From contig RCTD01000025.1 in NCBI GenBank assembly GCA_014898415.1, positions 806,001 through 870,000 of the forward strand: a stretch of DNA of 64,000 bases, given 5' to 3'. Below are positions 1-9,398 of this stretch, piece by piece. The position numbers and the translations under genes were made by a program. Source of the DNA: Stromatinia cepivora (Eukaryota; Ascomycota; Leotiomycetes; Helotiales; Sclerotiniaceae). Below the pieces are notes generated by a model. It was not told the origin of the DNA. It searched no databases and worked only from the letters and a program-made list of their open reading frames with translations. Numbering within the stretch: position 1 is the stretch's first letter; every line of letters begins with the position of its first letter.

Positions 1-3
1 CAA

Positions 4-213
4 GTATAGAAATCGCTCCCTTTCAAAACTTACACTATATCGCACAGATTTTGGATATTTACTATAATCATGAATTTCATAATATTATCGGAAAAAAGGA
101 TATTAATAATGAAATTCATTATCTAATAGATTGGACCCTAACTTTGATACAATATATTATATTGGAAAAGATACAAATTCAACTATTTATAGATCGATTC
201 GAAATTCAATATT
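4..213 (+). CDS. partial ORF running in from the left edge, unknown product
   Basis: A frame is open from the window edge to a TAA at about 211-213, giving about 69 residues (IDWTLTLIQYIILEKIQ... style, rich in I, Y, L and Q) with no start inside the window. It may be the C-terminal end of a lineage-specific gene. The DNA is moderately AT-rich and an overlapping antisense frame (183-377) is also open, so chance is possible. I recognise no domain. Confidence 0.25.
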
Positions 214-875
214 AATCTCAATCCAAGAATCATTACAAACTTGTCGAAAGCCAAACCAAGTATATCATAACCCTGAATAGTATAACGGAGAAGATCTTTC
301 AAAGGAAGATTAATATATGATTTGATAAAATTAGGAAATCTATATATCAAACTTAATAAAACCTCTTCCATCTCCACCTCGTCTTATGGCCATTAGTTCC
401 TCTTGTAAATAAAGGTCTTTTGTGATCTATATGGTAATCCCTTGCTTGCTTGCCTATTGGTAGAAAGATGAGTATACGCCGAATTAGCAACAACAACCTT
501 TATTGTGCAACATTCAGTTCTACTTCCTTCTCTCCTTAGTCAACATCAATTAAAAAAGCTCGTACTCCGTATCTTCCCCTCCCTACGTTAGTATTCATCG
601 TACTCATTAGGGCTTCATCTTAACAATATCTCTCTTTTCTATTTCTGATTTTCTGTATTGTTTCGTTCCGACAGATTACGAATCGAAAACAGCAAAGATA
701 AGTTACTAGACGGCTCTTGCTCATAGGTATTAGAGCACGATTCTTTGCGAAACTGGTGGGAGTGATGATAATCATCTATTATGGATTTGAGGGGATCCAG
801 GTAAATGTAAGGAGAGGGAGATCGCCGGACGTAGAACAATACACAAATGTAATCTCATTTCAGATATGACCAACC
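214..875. other. no recognisable gene
   Basis: I see no supported gene. Short open frames exist on the minus strand (183-377, 639-839) but their composition looks random and they lack splice or family support. Confidence 0.5.
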
Positions 876-930
876 ACATACGACCATAGATCAAGGGGAA
901 ATGGGTTATCTCTATGCTCTGTTGATACCT
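876..930 (+). pseudogene. truncated 5S rRNA pseudogene
   Basis: The segment opens with ACATACGACCATAG, identical to the first 14 nt of the intact 5S gene at 28592. It then follows that gene with substitutions through the region matching TGGGCATCCCGTCCGCTCTG, here TGGGTTATCTCTATGCTCTG. Several differences are C-to-T, as RIP or CpG decay would leave. Similarity ends near 930, so only about the first half of the gene is present, with no internal control region and no T-run terminator. 5S pseudogenes are well known in Neurospora and Aspergillus. It is not expected to be transcribed. Confidence 0.7.
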
Positions 931-1075
931 CCGCCTTGAATTGATATTTTGATTATATTCAGAGAGTTTAAGTTGTCAGGGTATTCATTTGTTAGAATCT
1001 GTAATGCTTACCGAAGTTAAGCCACATACTTAGAAAAAGTGTTTATTTTTATGTCATTTATGCTATAACTACCAC

Positions 1076-1284
1076 AATTTGCTCTTAATCGGTGCTCCTT
1101 TTATTTCTACTACTTTTCTACATCGATAGGACATCTCTGATATCCTTGCCCTAATCTCCTCCATTGTTACCTTGCGCCATTCGTCCTGAACAATCGATTT
1201 TAACTCCCCTGAGGTATCGTACGGTCTCTTTCTAATTCGAGACTTGATTATATTCCAACAAGCCTCAATTGGATTTCAAATCAA
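1076..1284 (-). mobile_element. Tc1/mariner-type transposase, C-terminal remnant
   Basis: On the minus strand the frame from about 1277 to the TAG near 1076 reads NPIEACWNIIKSRIRKR, then IVQDEWRKVTMEEIRARIS, then KSKLW and stop. This is the characteristic C-terminus of Tc1-family DDE transposases, where the last catalytic acid lies in a (D)LNPIE motif. One extra A sits immediately before NPIE (TTTGAAATCC), putting the upstream DL out of frame. Degraded similarity (MHDIAKNTWTW) continues upstream to about 1410. No complete element or terminal inverted repeats were found, so this is a dead fragment. Confidence 0.75.
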
Positions 1285-1474
1285 CAATATATTCAGAATC
1301 TATTCAACATAATTCATCGATCTGGTTTGAAAACACATGTAAATGACGACGTCTTTCTTCAGATTTCATTCTATCCAAGTCCAGGTATTCTTCGCAATAT
1401 CATGCATTGTTGTTGAAATGTCTACATCGAGATTAATCCCTTACCACCTCCATCAGGATATACGCTCCAGATAA

Positions 1475-1726
1475 ATGGTTCAGATCCAGGAAATCATCCA
1501 CTGCAAAGCCAAGGAACAACCATACGATCACTACATTGCACTCCCTGAGCGCCGTTTGACAATCACGATCCAATCTTATGTCGTCGCAACTCCGTCAGAA
1601 ATCCACTCCTTCAACTCCGCCCTGAAATTCGACCAATATGAACCTGAACTCCCCTCCCAATACCAGCGAATTGATGGACCAGCCAAAAGTCCTGGCGTCT
1701 CAGCCGTTGTCATACACACCAGGTAG
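1475..1726 (+). CDS. short hypothetical ORF (83 aa)
   Basis: An ATG-started frame of 83 codons whose product is not compositionally biased (contains YDHYIALPERRLTITIQSYV). It lies just beyond the Tc1 remnant, on the opposite strand. No domain, signal peptide or membrane segment is evident. Codon composition looks more gene-like than its neighbours, so it could be a fragment of a captured or lineage-specific gene. I do not assign a function. Confidence 0.25.
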   Translation: MVQIQEIIHCKAKEQPYDHYIALPERRLTITIQSYVVATPSEIHSFNSALKFDQYEPELPSQYQRIDGPAKSPGVSAVVIHTR

Positions 1727-1843
1727 GGTACTGTGTGTATGGCGGCGTGTATGCCGAAGAGAACGGTGAAAACGACCGAGGTGGGCTCGAAGATTCCGAG
1801 CCAGATATATAATCGTACATGAAAGGATCTTCAGATTCGGGAT

Positions 1844-2146
1844 CTAATTCGATACGCTCCCGGCCATTCCGCTAAGTAACAGAAGAGTTAGCATTGTCAA
1901 ATGGGGGTTTTGCAATTGAGTAGACATTGAACTTACTGTTGGGCAGTCAAAATGACCGAAGCTATTCTGTTTCCTCAGTCGAGATTTTCGGAACTCAGGG
2001 CACAGCCTATGACTGACAATCTTCGTGTGCTTGAGTTGCCATTTCTTCAACTTCGGGCATATGAAGATGCTTGTACTTGACTCGCCACATCCAGTACATC
2101 GAACTTCCTGCTCTACGCACATGTCGCTGCAGATGCGAAGATTCAA
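1844..2146 (-). CDS. small cysteine-containing hypothetical protein (100 aa)
   Basis: Minus-strand ORF of 100 codons. The N-terminal half has CTGCGES, then ICPKLKKW and HRLCPEF, a spacing of Cys and His reminiscent of small zinc-binding peptides in fungal lineage-specific proteins. The C-terminal third turns hydrophobic (MLTLLLLSGMAG) and may be read-through of an intron, so the true product could end near residue 60-75. There is no signal peptide at the start. Function unknown; it may be a gene fragment. Confidence 0.3.
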   Translation of the reverse strand: MNLRICSDMCVEQEVRCTGCGESSTSIFICPKLKKWQLKHTKIVSHRLCPEFRKSRLRKQNSFGHFDCPTVSSMSTQLQNPHLTMLTLLLLSGMAGSVSN

Positions 2147-2149
2147 ATG

Positions 2150-2948
2150 CTAAGATATGAGCGGAACCGAGCAAACACAAGTTCAAAATGTCAAGGGAAG
2201 TTGCTGGCTATTTTCGATTGAGAGTTATCTTCATCCGCAGAATCCGCGCGTGGGCTCATCAAAATATAATACTTTCCTTTCTTAGATCACGATTCCCGTC
2301 TTTGCTTGTATTGGTTCATCTTCGTGGGGAATGTTTCGTCTGGGTTGGTGGAAATTCGTGGATGGAATAATACACGTATAAAGCATAAAACCAAGTGGTA
2401 TAATTCTACTCGAGGGCGACAATTCATGCACGGTGATCTAGCTGCCCTTACTGGGCCTCTCCCCCACCACCGACTCAGCAATCAAATCCTTCCTCTTCTT
2501 ATCTATCATATATCATCCATAATCCACAGTTACAACTATCTGAACCACACCAAACATCAATTTATCTCTTTCTTCAGGACAATGCTCCGGTATTCCCACC
2601 TTTCGCAATCGTCGTCGCTGCGAATTGGTCCACGGAAGTGACCATCAAGGTGGTCTGCTCGTCCTCGTGTTAGTATACTAAGGCACACTGGTTACCAAGA
2701 TTTGTCAACCTTTGGTCGTGCTGATTGATAACAGGAGAAGTCTTGCATTTTCACGATAGACGGAATCATGAAGCGGGACAAGCTCTACTAGCTCTCATCC
2801 ATGCAACCAGCCGGCTTTAGTTCCGTGGTCGTGTTACTATTGGGCTCTACTATCTATCTCCCTGCTCATCATTCTTCATATTTTCAAGAGCGTTGATTTT
2901 GATCGTGATCTTCTTGCCAACGCAGAGGAAATCGACAGTCAAAGACGT
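2150..2948. other. intergenic, no supported gene
   Basis: Overlapping short frames on both strands (2188-2370, 2287-2481, 2306-2641) have no family features and contradict one another. I found no RNA gene or clear repeat. Confidence 0.4.
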
Positions 2949-3383
2949 CTAATTAAATCCACTCGTATCAATACTCAAACGATTCAACTGATCCTCCAAG
3001 TTCCTCAAATTCTCAGAGGTAGTGACACCAGGGCCTGGAGGTCCAGCTTCCCAACAATGCCAGACTTTTGGTATAACATTAAACGCTTGTTCAACCCAAC
3101 TAGTGATATAAATAAATATACAGCGTATATCTCCTTCATTATATACTTCGATTGCAATTGCTGAAGGGAGTGCTGGTAAAATTCTATTGTATCGAGTATT
3201 ATCCATTGCCGGATCTGCTGAAAACATAGTCATTCCATTTATATAGAAATTACGAATTAATTCAGAAAGATTAATCGTATTCGACTTTATAGAGACTATA
3301 GTATTGAGTATCTGAATGTAGTATAGATTCAGGCAGTGAATTAAATATTCAAGAACAGTTGGCATCTTGAATGTAATGAGCAA
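2949..3383 (-). CDS. hypothetical protein (144 aa)
   Basis: Single open frame of 144 codons on the minus strand. The product has a hydrophobic N-terminal third (VLEYLIHCLNLYYIQILNTI), then a compact region with FNVIPKVWHCWEAG and a basic/acidic tail (RNLEDQLNRLS). It has no recognisable domain. It lies in the same transposon-rich stretch and on the same strand as the 518-aa gene at 4497-6053, and may be another lineage-specific gene or its remains. An upstream exon cannot be excluded because the first residues look like mid-protein sequence. Confidence 0.35.
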   Translation of the reverse strand: MLITFKMPTVLEYLIHCLNLYYIQILNTIVSIKSNTINLSELIRNFYINGMTMFSADPAMDNTRYNRILPALPSAIAIEVYNEGDIRCIFIYITSWVEQAFNVIPKVWHCWEAGPPGPGVTTSENLRNLEDQLNRLSIDTSGFN

Positions 3384-4496
3384 GCTTGGAATATAATCCG
3401 AAAGCTTGTCAATAATGAATGAAGCTCGAGGAGAAAGACTCGAGAAAAGGAAAGAAGCCAGAAAGGTTTATATATAAATCCACGAGTATCAAAACAGACA
3501 ATACAGTCCTCGACTTGGTAAGGTCTATTCCATAAAATGAAAGCTTACAAAAAGACATATATTGTATACATATCTCAACTGTGTGGTCTCTAACTCAAAG
3601 TTCTAGCAAAATTGAAAAAAGAATGGTACGATACCACAACCATTATTAACACTTCGTATGTCTTGATGAACTACATCCTAACATCGCACTACATCATGCC
3701 CTTCTATTTCATCCATATTATTTCTTACCACTTCTTCTCACTGCCCCTCACATCAAGATAAGATCTAGTCTGCAAGCAAGTCATAATTTATGTTCTAGGG
3801 GCCAAGTAAGAATCTTCGTTCTGCCGCTCACAGTAGATTCACGCTATTACCGAATAATATATAAAAGCACAATAAGCATCTTCTAGAACCGATAAAAGAG
3901 CTAAAGACAGGATTCAGCGCACTCATAACCTTGTCGAGCGCAACGTCTTCTTGGTTTTAGTAGTGCTCTCAAATAGAATGCAGGAAGAGGAGGATGTGAG
4001 GGTATTTAGACTTTGATGGCGATAGCTGACGATTGTGCAGATCAATTACTTTTATACTTCTTTCTGTCTGTCTTGAGCATTCTCTCTCCATGCCATTGTG
4101 CCGCACACCATTATCATCATTGACATTTCTAGGGGAATTGCATGTAACCTCGCCTCGATATCTTTGCATTATTTAGAAAAATTATCGATATCTTTTTGCA
4201 CTATGAACAGAATAACATCAGCCACATGGCATAGTTACCAATATTCAGCAAAGAATGGTACAATAGCCCACTATCGCACTGCATTATTCCCTTCTACCAC
4301 ATCCTCATTGTCCCCTGCTACTCTTTCCCACTACCCCTCGTCTCAAGATTGAATCCAGTCTCCATACAGGCTCTAATTTATCCACGACCTAGGCGAGGTC
4401 AAGCAACGACACCAGGCAATTGAGTTATCTTGTTGTTTCTTCGCTGTTCACATCATCGAAGTATACTATACAAGTTTTGTTCAGGCTGATATTGTA
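3384..4496. other. intergenic, no supported gene
   Basis: Only short contradictory frames (3969-4169 minus, 4098-4352 plus, 4420-4617 plus). The segments near 3640-3770 and 4210-4360 look alike: both hold a run like ACATCATGCCC/GCATTATTCCC CTTCTA, then TTCCCACTAC/CCCCT and a CAAGAT.GA.TC.AGTCT tail. This may be a diverged duplication. Confidence 0.3.
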
Positions 4497-6053
4497 TCAG
4501 TTATATTTTACCCGCTTAGACGCATTGCTGTCAGTTCCTAAGCTTTTTCGAGAAACAGGCTTACTGTTCTCTCCACTAATACTACTACCCGGCTTGCCAA
4601 ATTTCATAAATACATGAGCAATACAAACACTCTTCTGATACTCATAGCCGTCTTTGTTATACCCAGGGTGTAGAGCAACAGTACGAGCAGTATCGCCTAG
4701 CTTCACAAAATCATTTACCAGTAACGAACTCATCTCGGCACCATAATGAACTTTATTAGCCCATTTAATTAGCTTGGCTATGTCTGAGATAAACCATGAA
4801 TTTTTCTCCTCCCATAACCCGAGAGTCTTGTCGGAATCGAATGGGTCGTAGAAAAATAGCGCAGAGCACCAGGGTATAGTAGCATCAAATACGCTAGTAT
4901 TAGATGTACGGACACAATTACCCAGAATTAACAACTTGGTAGTTAAACGTTTGTGTTCGTAAACATTTGAGTTTATCTGCCTTGCTGTTTGTATCCACTC
5001 CACTAACTTCGACTCAAGTATCTTTGAAACTGCTGAATCATAATTGAATTGCTGACTTAGTTCTCGAGAATTCAAGTTAGCGAGACGTTCCTCATCCGAA
5101 TCCATATCGAAATTCATTTCGATATATCTCGAATCCTCTTCGATATCGTTCAAGTTCATTTCACTATTTGACAACTCTTTATGGCTAGGAAAGAAAATGC
5201 TATGCACTGATATAGAGTTCGGGCTAGTTGGAGTTCGAACTGGTGTTTCTGCAATCGCCGCTTCGATAGTATTGATTGATGGCGTTTCCCTTTCGAAAAT
5301 GATTGGTGGTGATCGGGGAACCTGCACTTCCGGGAATAGCTGAGGAGGATTCTCGGTATATGGTGGTAGTGATATTGGGTCAAATCTACTCCATTCCACT
5401 AATACAGGCCCTTGTCGAATGTACATTTCCTTCATGTTGGTTTTGCGTGTGTCGGTATGAGTACCAGTGTTGCTTAAGCGATTACGAAGTTCTGCCAGGC
5501 CCACCTGCGCATAACTGTTTGGCTTGAAGTATACGGTGAAGGTTTTCGTATTAGATAGAGATTCAAGGCGACGAATCAAATCTTTTGAAGTGTCATTCCA
5601 GGACTTAATAGTCGCAGTAGTCTTGTTCTTCATAACAACGAACCCCTTCGCAATTAGATCGAATTGTATACGGATAACACATACTGAATCGCTGATTTCG
5701 GCATCGTAAATAACAGAAGCATCGAGGCGAGATAAATCACCAATGTTCGATATTAAACGAGGCTTAAAAGCATCTGCGAAGTCAGCATCTGGAGGAACAA
5801 CCAATAACATCTCTATTTGCTGCTTGTTGCCTTTAAGTTTGATAAACACCTTAAGGGAAAAGTGAATATGAATATATCCTTCCATATCATAATATACAGC
5901 TATCAAAAATTGGAGATTCTGCTTATTACAATTCAAGCGAGAACCTAGCATGAAAGATGTACCTGATTGATCTTCCCATTTTACAAACACTCTCTCGCAA
6001 AGGAAACGTTGTAGCTTGAGTTTCTCAATCAGAATCTCAGTCGGATTCGACAT
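4497..6053 (-). CDS. lineage-specific hypothetical protein (518 aa)
   Basis: Uninterrupted 518-codon frame with an ATG at 6053-6051 and no need for introns. Residues 1-190 look like a folded, beta-rich domain (repeated I.I.F stretches such as GYIHIHFSLKVFIKLKG). Residues 190-330 are a low-complexity proline/serine-rich then acidic linker (MNFDMDSDEERLANLN). Residues 345-490 form a second, alpha/beta-looking domain with tryptophans (LVEWIQTA, LWEEKNSWFISDIAKLIKWA). The tail is basic and polar (KPVSRKSLGT...SKRVKYN) and could be a nuclear targeting signal. I recognise no catalytic motif and assign no function. An intact long frame in a TE-rich, gene-poor flank suggests recent use or selection. 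Confidence 0.6.
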   Translation of the reverse strand: MSNPTEILIEKLKLQRFLCERVFVKWEDQSGTSFMLGSRLNCNKQNLQFLIAVYYDMEGYIHIHFSLKVFIKLKGNKQQIEMLLVVPPDADFADAFKPRLISNIGDLSRLDASVIYDAEISDSVCVIRIQFDLIAKGFVVMKNKTTATIKSWNDTSKDLIRRLESLSNTKTFTVYFKPNSYAQVGLAELRNRLSNTGTHTDTRKTNMKEMYIRQGPVLVEWSRFDPISLPPYTENPPQLFPEVQVPRSPPIIFERETPSINTIEAAIAETPVRTPTSPNSISVHSIFFPSHKELSNSEMNLNDIEEDSRYIEMNFDMDSDEERLANLNSRELSQQFNYDSAVSKILESKLVEWIQTARQINSNVYEHKRLTTKLLILGNCVRTSNTSVFDATIPWCSALFFYDPFDSDKTLGLWEEKNSWFISDIAKLIKWANKVHYGAEMSSLLVNDFVKLGDTARTVALHPGYNKDGYEYQKSVCIAHVFMKFGKPGSSISGENSKPVSRKSLGTDSNASKRVKYN

Positions 6054-6233
6054 AATTTGCCCCTATAACTATAATTAGCGATAAACGTAGTTAAATGATT
6101 GCATTAAAAACAATGCTAGCCCACACTTTACGTGTGACTCCCAACCCACCCAGGCTATAGAGCAGCCTTGACTCCTGGACAAAATAAGGTGTAGAAGTGA
6201 TCAACAAAACCTAATAAATAAATTGTGTTGGAG

Positions 6234-6507
6234 TTGTTCTAAGCAGCAGATGCTGAAGGACTACCACTACCAGGGTTGTTCTAAGCAGCAGATGCTGAAG
6301 GACTACCACTGCCAGGATTGTTCTAAACAGCAGATACTGAAGGACTACCACTGCCAGAGTTGTTCTAAGCAGCAGATACTGAAGGACTACCACTGTCAGG
6401 GTTGTTCTAAACAGCAGATACTGAAGGACTACCACTGCCAGGGTTGTTCTAAGCAGCAGATGCTGAAGGACTACCACTGCCAGGGTTGTTCTAAACAGCG
6501 AATACAG
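6234..6507. repeat. 42-bp minisatellite, about 6.5 copies
   Basis: The unit begins TTGTTCTAAGCAGCAGATGC and restarts at 6234, 6276, 6318, 6360, 6402, 6444 and 6486 (partial). Copies differ at a few transition positions (AAGCAG/AAACAG, GATGC/GATAC, CCACTGCC/CCACTACC). Because 42 is divisible by three, open frames arise on both strands (14-residue repeats such as CSKQQMLKDYHCQG); these look like by-products rather than a gene. Confidence 0.9.
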
Positions 6508-6562
6508 TAAAAAACAACTCTTGTATACAACACAATATAGGAGCGATTTTGATTCGTAATAG

Positions 6563-6830
6563 ATGTTGTACGATGGAGATGGAGGGATAGAGATGGCGAT
6601 GGAAAGACAGTGCTCGTATAGTCGTAATAGATGTTGTGCGATGGAGATGGATAATATAGAGATGGCGATGGAAATGGAGGAACAGAGGGATATAGAGAGG
6701 GTGATAGAAATGGAAATGGAGAGATATAGAAATGGCGATGAAAATGGAAATGGAGGATATAGAGATAGCGATAGAAATGGAGATAGGAATGCAGAGATGG
6801 TGATGGAAACAAAGAGAAAAAGTATAGATC
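6563..6830. repeat. degenerate purine-rich tandem repeat (GATGGA/GAAATGGA)
   Basis: The plus strand is almost pure purine with T at fixed steps (GATGGAGATGGAGGGATAGA and variants), including a duplicated longer segment (ATAGATGTTGT.CGATGGAGATGGA near 6560 and again near 6630). Frames are open on both strands because of the repeat only. It sits directly after the 42-bp minisatellite. Confidence 0.7.
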
Positions 6831-6854
6831 AACGAACTTAACGCTACTTAAGTA

Positions 6855-6985
6855 AGCATACTAATAAGCGAGACCGAAGGTGTAATCGTGGGTGGCCCCA
6901 CAAAAGCTTTTCTTACGCCAGCGTGAAGCGCACTGGTATGAAGAACGATTAAAGCGGGGTCACCCACAATTACCAATATGCTAAC
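6855..6985. repeat. imperfect palindrome / MITE-like hairpin element
   Basis: The left arm GTAATCGTGGGTGGCCCC (about 6882-6899) is matched by the reverse complement of GGGGTCACCCACAATTAC (about 6956-6973), with two mismatches, both of the C/T type. Flanking AGCATACT and AGTATGC-like ends and an inner pair (TTCTTACGCCAG versus CTGGTATGAAGAA) extend the symmetry over about 130 bp. This is the structure of a short non-autonomous inverted-repeat element. The core GGGTGGCCC also occurs at the right edge of the AT block (about 23941-23970). Confidence 0.6.
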
Positions 6986-6999
6986 ACTTTAGTAATTTG

Positions 7000-7580
7000 A
7001 ATCACGTAACCAATTATTGAGTCTAAGGGCCTTTACTTACGTGGATTGGGAACGATACAACATACAATCTCGAGTTTCAGCTGCAACATGTTCCAGAGCA
7101 TCTTCATCTCCCTATTCTTTCCGAAGCATTGAATGTTGGTTCTGATGAGTTTACTTCCACAAAGGCTTCAATCCCTTGCAATATTGTACATTCCAAAGTA
7201 CAATTAGGAACGCTGCAGGCTAAAAGGAAACGCGTTCCATAGGAGCCAAAGGAGCACGAGATAATAATCAGGATGAAGAAGGACGGTTGCTTCTGAGAGG
7301 AGATTCATGATGCCCTCCCGCATCGAACTTCGGCGGCGATCCAGGTACGGTATTCTACAAAATTTAAGAAATAATCAAATTATCTGATGTTGCCTTTCTT
7401 TAATCGACCTTTACAAAAAACACTTCTGCCTTTTCATCTGAAATAAGATTCTTTCATCCTCTTCTCCAAACGAACATTCCCTAACTCAACAACCATCATC
7501 ATATCTTGACTGAAAAAGAATAAACCATAATAAAATAACTAAATAGCTTTCCGCCTTTCCCTTTTCACTTGTTTCTACCC
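7000..7580. other. intergenic, no supported gene
   Basis: No open frame with coding character. It contains the downstream region of the APH-like gene. Confidence 0.4.
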
Positions 7581-7582
7581 CT

Positions 7583-8664
7583 TTATCCATCATTCTCATC
7601 ATCCTTATCATCCTCATCATCCAATGAAGGCCAGAAAGCACCTTGAACATATGTCAACGCATCCTGATTACCCCTTGGAAGCTTTAAATGCTTGATAAGA
7701 TACTTAAACATATTCCATCCGAGGTCTGTAACAATTGTCATAAAAGATAATAGCATAACTCCAGTATCAAAATGATCGATCAAATAGATTTCTCCATCAT
7801 AAAAAATAACATTGCCATTATTAAGATCACTTAAAACATAGTATAAAGATCCATTAGAAAAATCAGCCAGCTTAGCATTGGATAGGAATCGTGAAAGAAC
7901 TAGTTAGTTTATATTAATCTTTGTATATTGTATTTGCATAATGCTTTTATTTACCTTGTTGATATACTTAGTGAACTCCTCAACCGATGTGTAAGTAATT
8001 GGCGCCCGATTTCTCTTCAATACTCCAGTTCTCGAAGATTAAATGATTAGAATAACCACCACCCACCGGGTCCGGGGCAGTATCGTGAGGAACCGGCAAC
8101 GACAACAATAAACCGACAATATTAATGTAATCACATAAATGGCTTTCGAAAAGTAAGAGATTGTAGCCTATAAAATAATCGCCTACCCGGAAATATAGGG
8201 CTGGATACTAATAAAACGATTTCCTAGTAGCGTTGTATTTTAAACGTATTAAGCAATCCAGTGTCTGACCGGGTACAAATTCCATAACAAGCGCCCGAAA
8301 GTCTGTTGTGCGAATAACACGGAAAAGCTTAGGTATTCGAACCCTAGGGGGTCGGACTTGCTCATCTTTGTATATACCGGCAGTTGCTAGTAATTCTAGT
8401 TGTTCCCTGTTGTTCTTTTGGTAAAAACTCTCGACAGCATTGAAAATGTATTGCTGGTTTCGTGCTTCCATTTCTATACATTCAAATCCACGTATATTTG
8501 AGAATTTAATCCACAAGATAGGATCCTTGTCGGGAAAACCAAAATTTGCTTTCTGCCACTTCGTTTTCAAAAATGTATTGATAGCTGGCTGTCAAAACAT
8601 CGTCATCACAAAGCTCGCAAGCTAGTTTTTGGGCTTTTGCGAATCGATCAGCTCTATTGGCCAT
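7583..8664 (-). pseudogene. APH-family phosphotransferase-like gene with frameshifts
   Basis: Minus-strand gene of the fungal aminoglycoside-phosphotransferase/choline-kinase-like superfamily. It starts MANRADRFAKAQKLACEL at 8664. A one-base frame change near 8580 leads into FGFPDKDPILWIKF and IPKLFRVIRTTDFRALVMEF-VPGQTL, the hinge typical of the family. An apparent intron (donor GTAGGC near 8188) precedes PVPHDTAPDPVGGG. A second one-base shift near 8010 leads into YTSVEEFTKYINK. A 55-nt intron (GTAAAT...CTAACTAG, about 7900-7955) then precedes YVLSDLNNGNVIFYDGEIY and LIDHFDTG. The catalytic HxDLxxxN motif is present as LSDLNNGN, lacking His; the second Asp is kept in LIDHFD. The acidic C-terminus is DDEDDKDDEND. 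Two shifts suggest a pseudogene, though assembly error is possible. Confidence 0.65.
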
Positions 8665-9206
8665 AGTAGAAAATAATTGTGAGGGAGGGAAACTTTGTAT
8701 TGTAAGTAACATGAGAAAAACGACCCTCTAGTTTGATCGACTTTTTATCTATTCTTATCGAAGAGGTATAACTCTTAGCATTGCATCTACTACATCTTGT
8801 TGAGATGCAATAAGCCGAGGTGTAACAAAAGCAAACGATGCAAGAGGCTGAGCAAACAAACATCATTTGATTATCTTAAAAGGATCCATCCTCGTCAACC
8901 GTACGGATTAAGCCTAATTAAGTCAAGCGCAATGTATCTATCGAGATCTGCACTGACCACCCAGCACAATTATTCTTGGAAGCTAACACTTCATATGTTC
9001 AACTTTTATATTGAGATATAGATAATGATGAGCAGAAACCATTAGTTCAAAATTTGAAGCTTTAATTGCAATATTAGAGAACTTATAATGTATTAAAGAG
9101 TGGAATATTCCCAATTGGGTAAAGTACTGTACGGTCGACGAATGTGTAAGAATCACGCAACCCAATTATCAACCACAGCCTATCCTAACCTGTAACTTTC
9201 TCTTGC
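8665..9206. other. intergenic, no supported gene
   Basis: Only short frames (8654-8866 minus, 8797-9021 plus, 8983-9165 minus) without coding character. Confidence 0.4.
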
Positions 9207-9398
9207 TCAAACCTCATAGTACATGTTGAATTGTCCATCTTGAGTCAACACGGACATCTGTCGACTTGCCTCATCGGGGAACTGGCCCTTATTGATACGG
9301 CGGAAGATGCCATCCTGACCGAGAGTTCATTTATATTTGCATTACAGTTAACAAGAACTTTAATCCCTTACAGTATTGTCGATAATCCGGACGATCTA
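9207..9398 (-). pseudogene. 3' end of a gene truncated at the AT-rich block
   Basis: The last exon (9207-9314, minus) reads DGIFRRINKGQFPDEASRQM followed by SVLTQDGQFNMYYEV and TGA, clean coding sequence with normal codon use. A 57-nt GT-AG intron (9315-9371, donor GTAAGG) precedes a further in-frame IVRIIDNT (to about 9395). An in-frame TAG and pure AT-rich DNA follow, so the 5' part is missing. I do not recognise the family. The break coincides with the left border of the transposon block, which suggests the gene was cut by insertion or rearrangement. I did not find the missing half at the right border (after 23.95 kb). Confidence 0.55.

Noticed and set aside
6211..6510. Repetitive open frames on both strands (88 and 95 codons)
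   Set aside because: Produced by the 42-bp repeat being divisible by three; no start context or flanking coding sequence.
8330..8350. tRNA-like B-box string (rc CCTAGGGTTCGAATACC)
   Set aside because: Lies in coding sequence of the APH-like gene, with no A box or cloverleaf around it.
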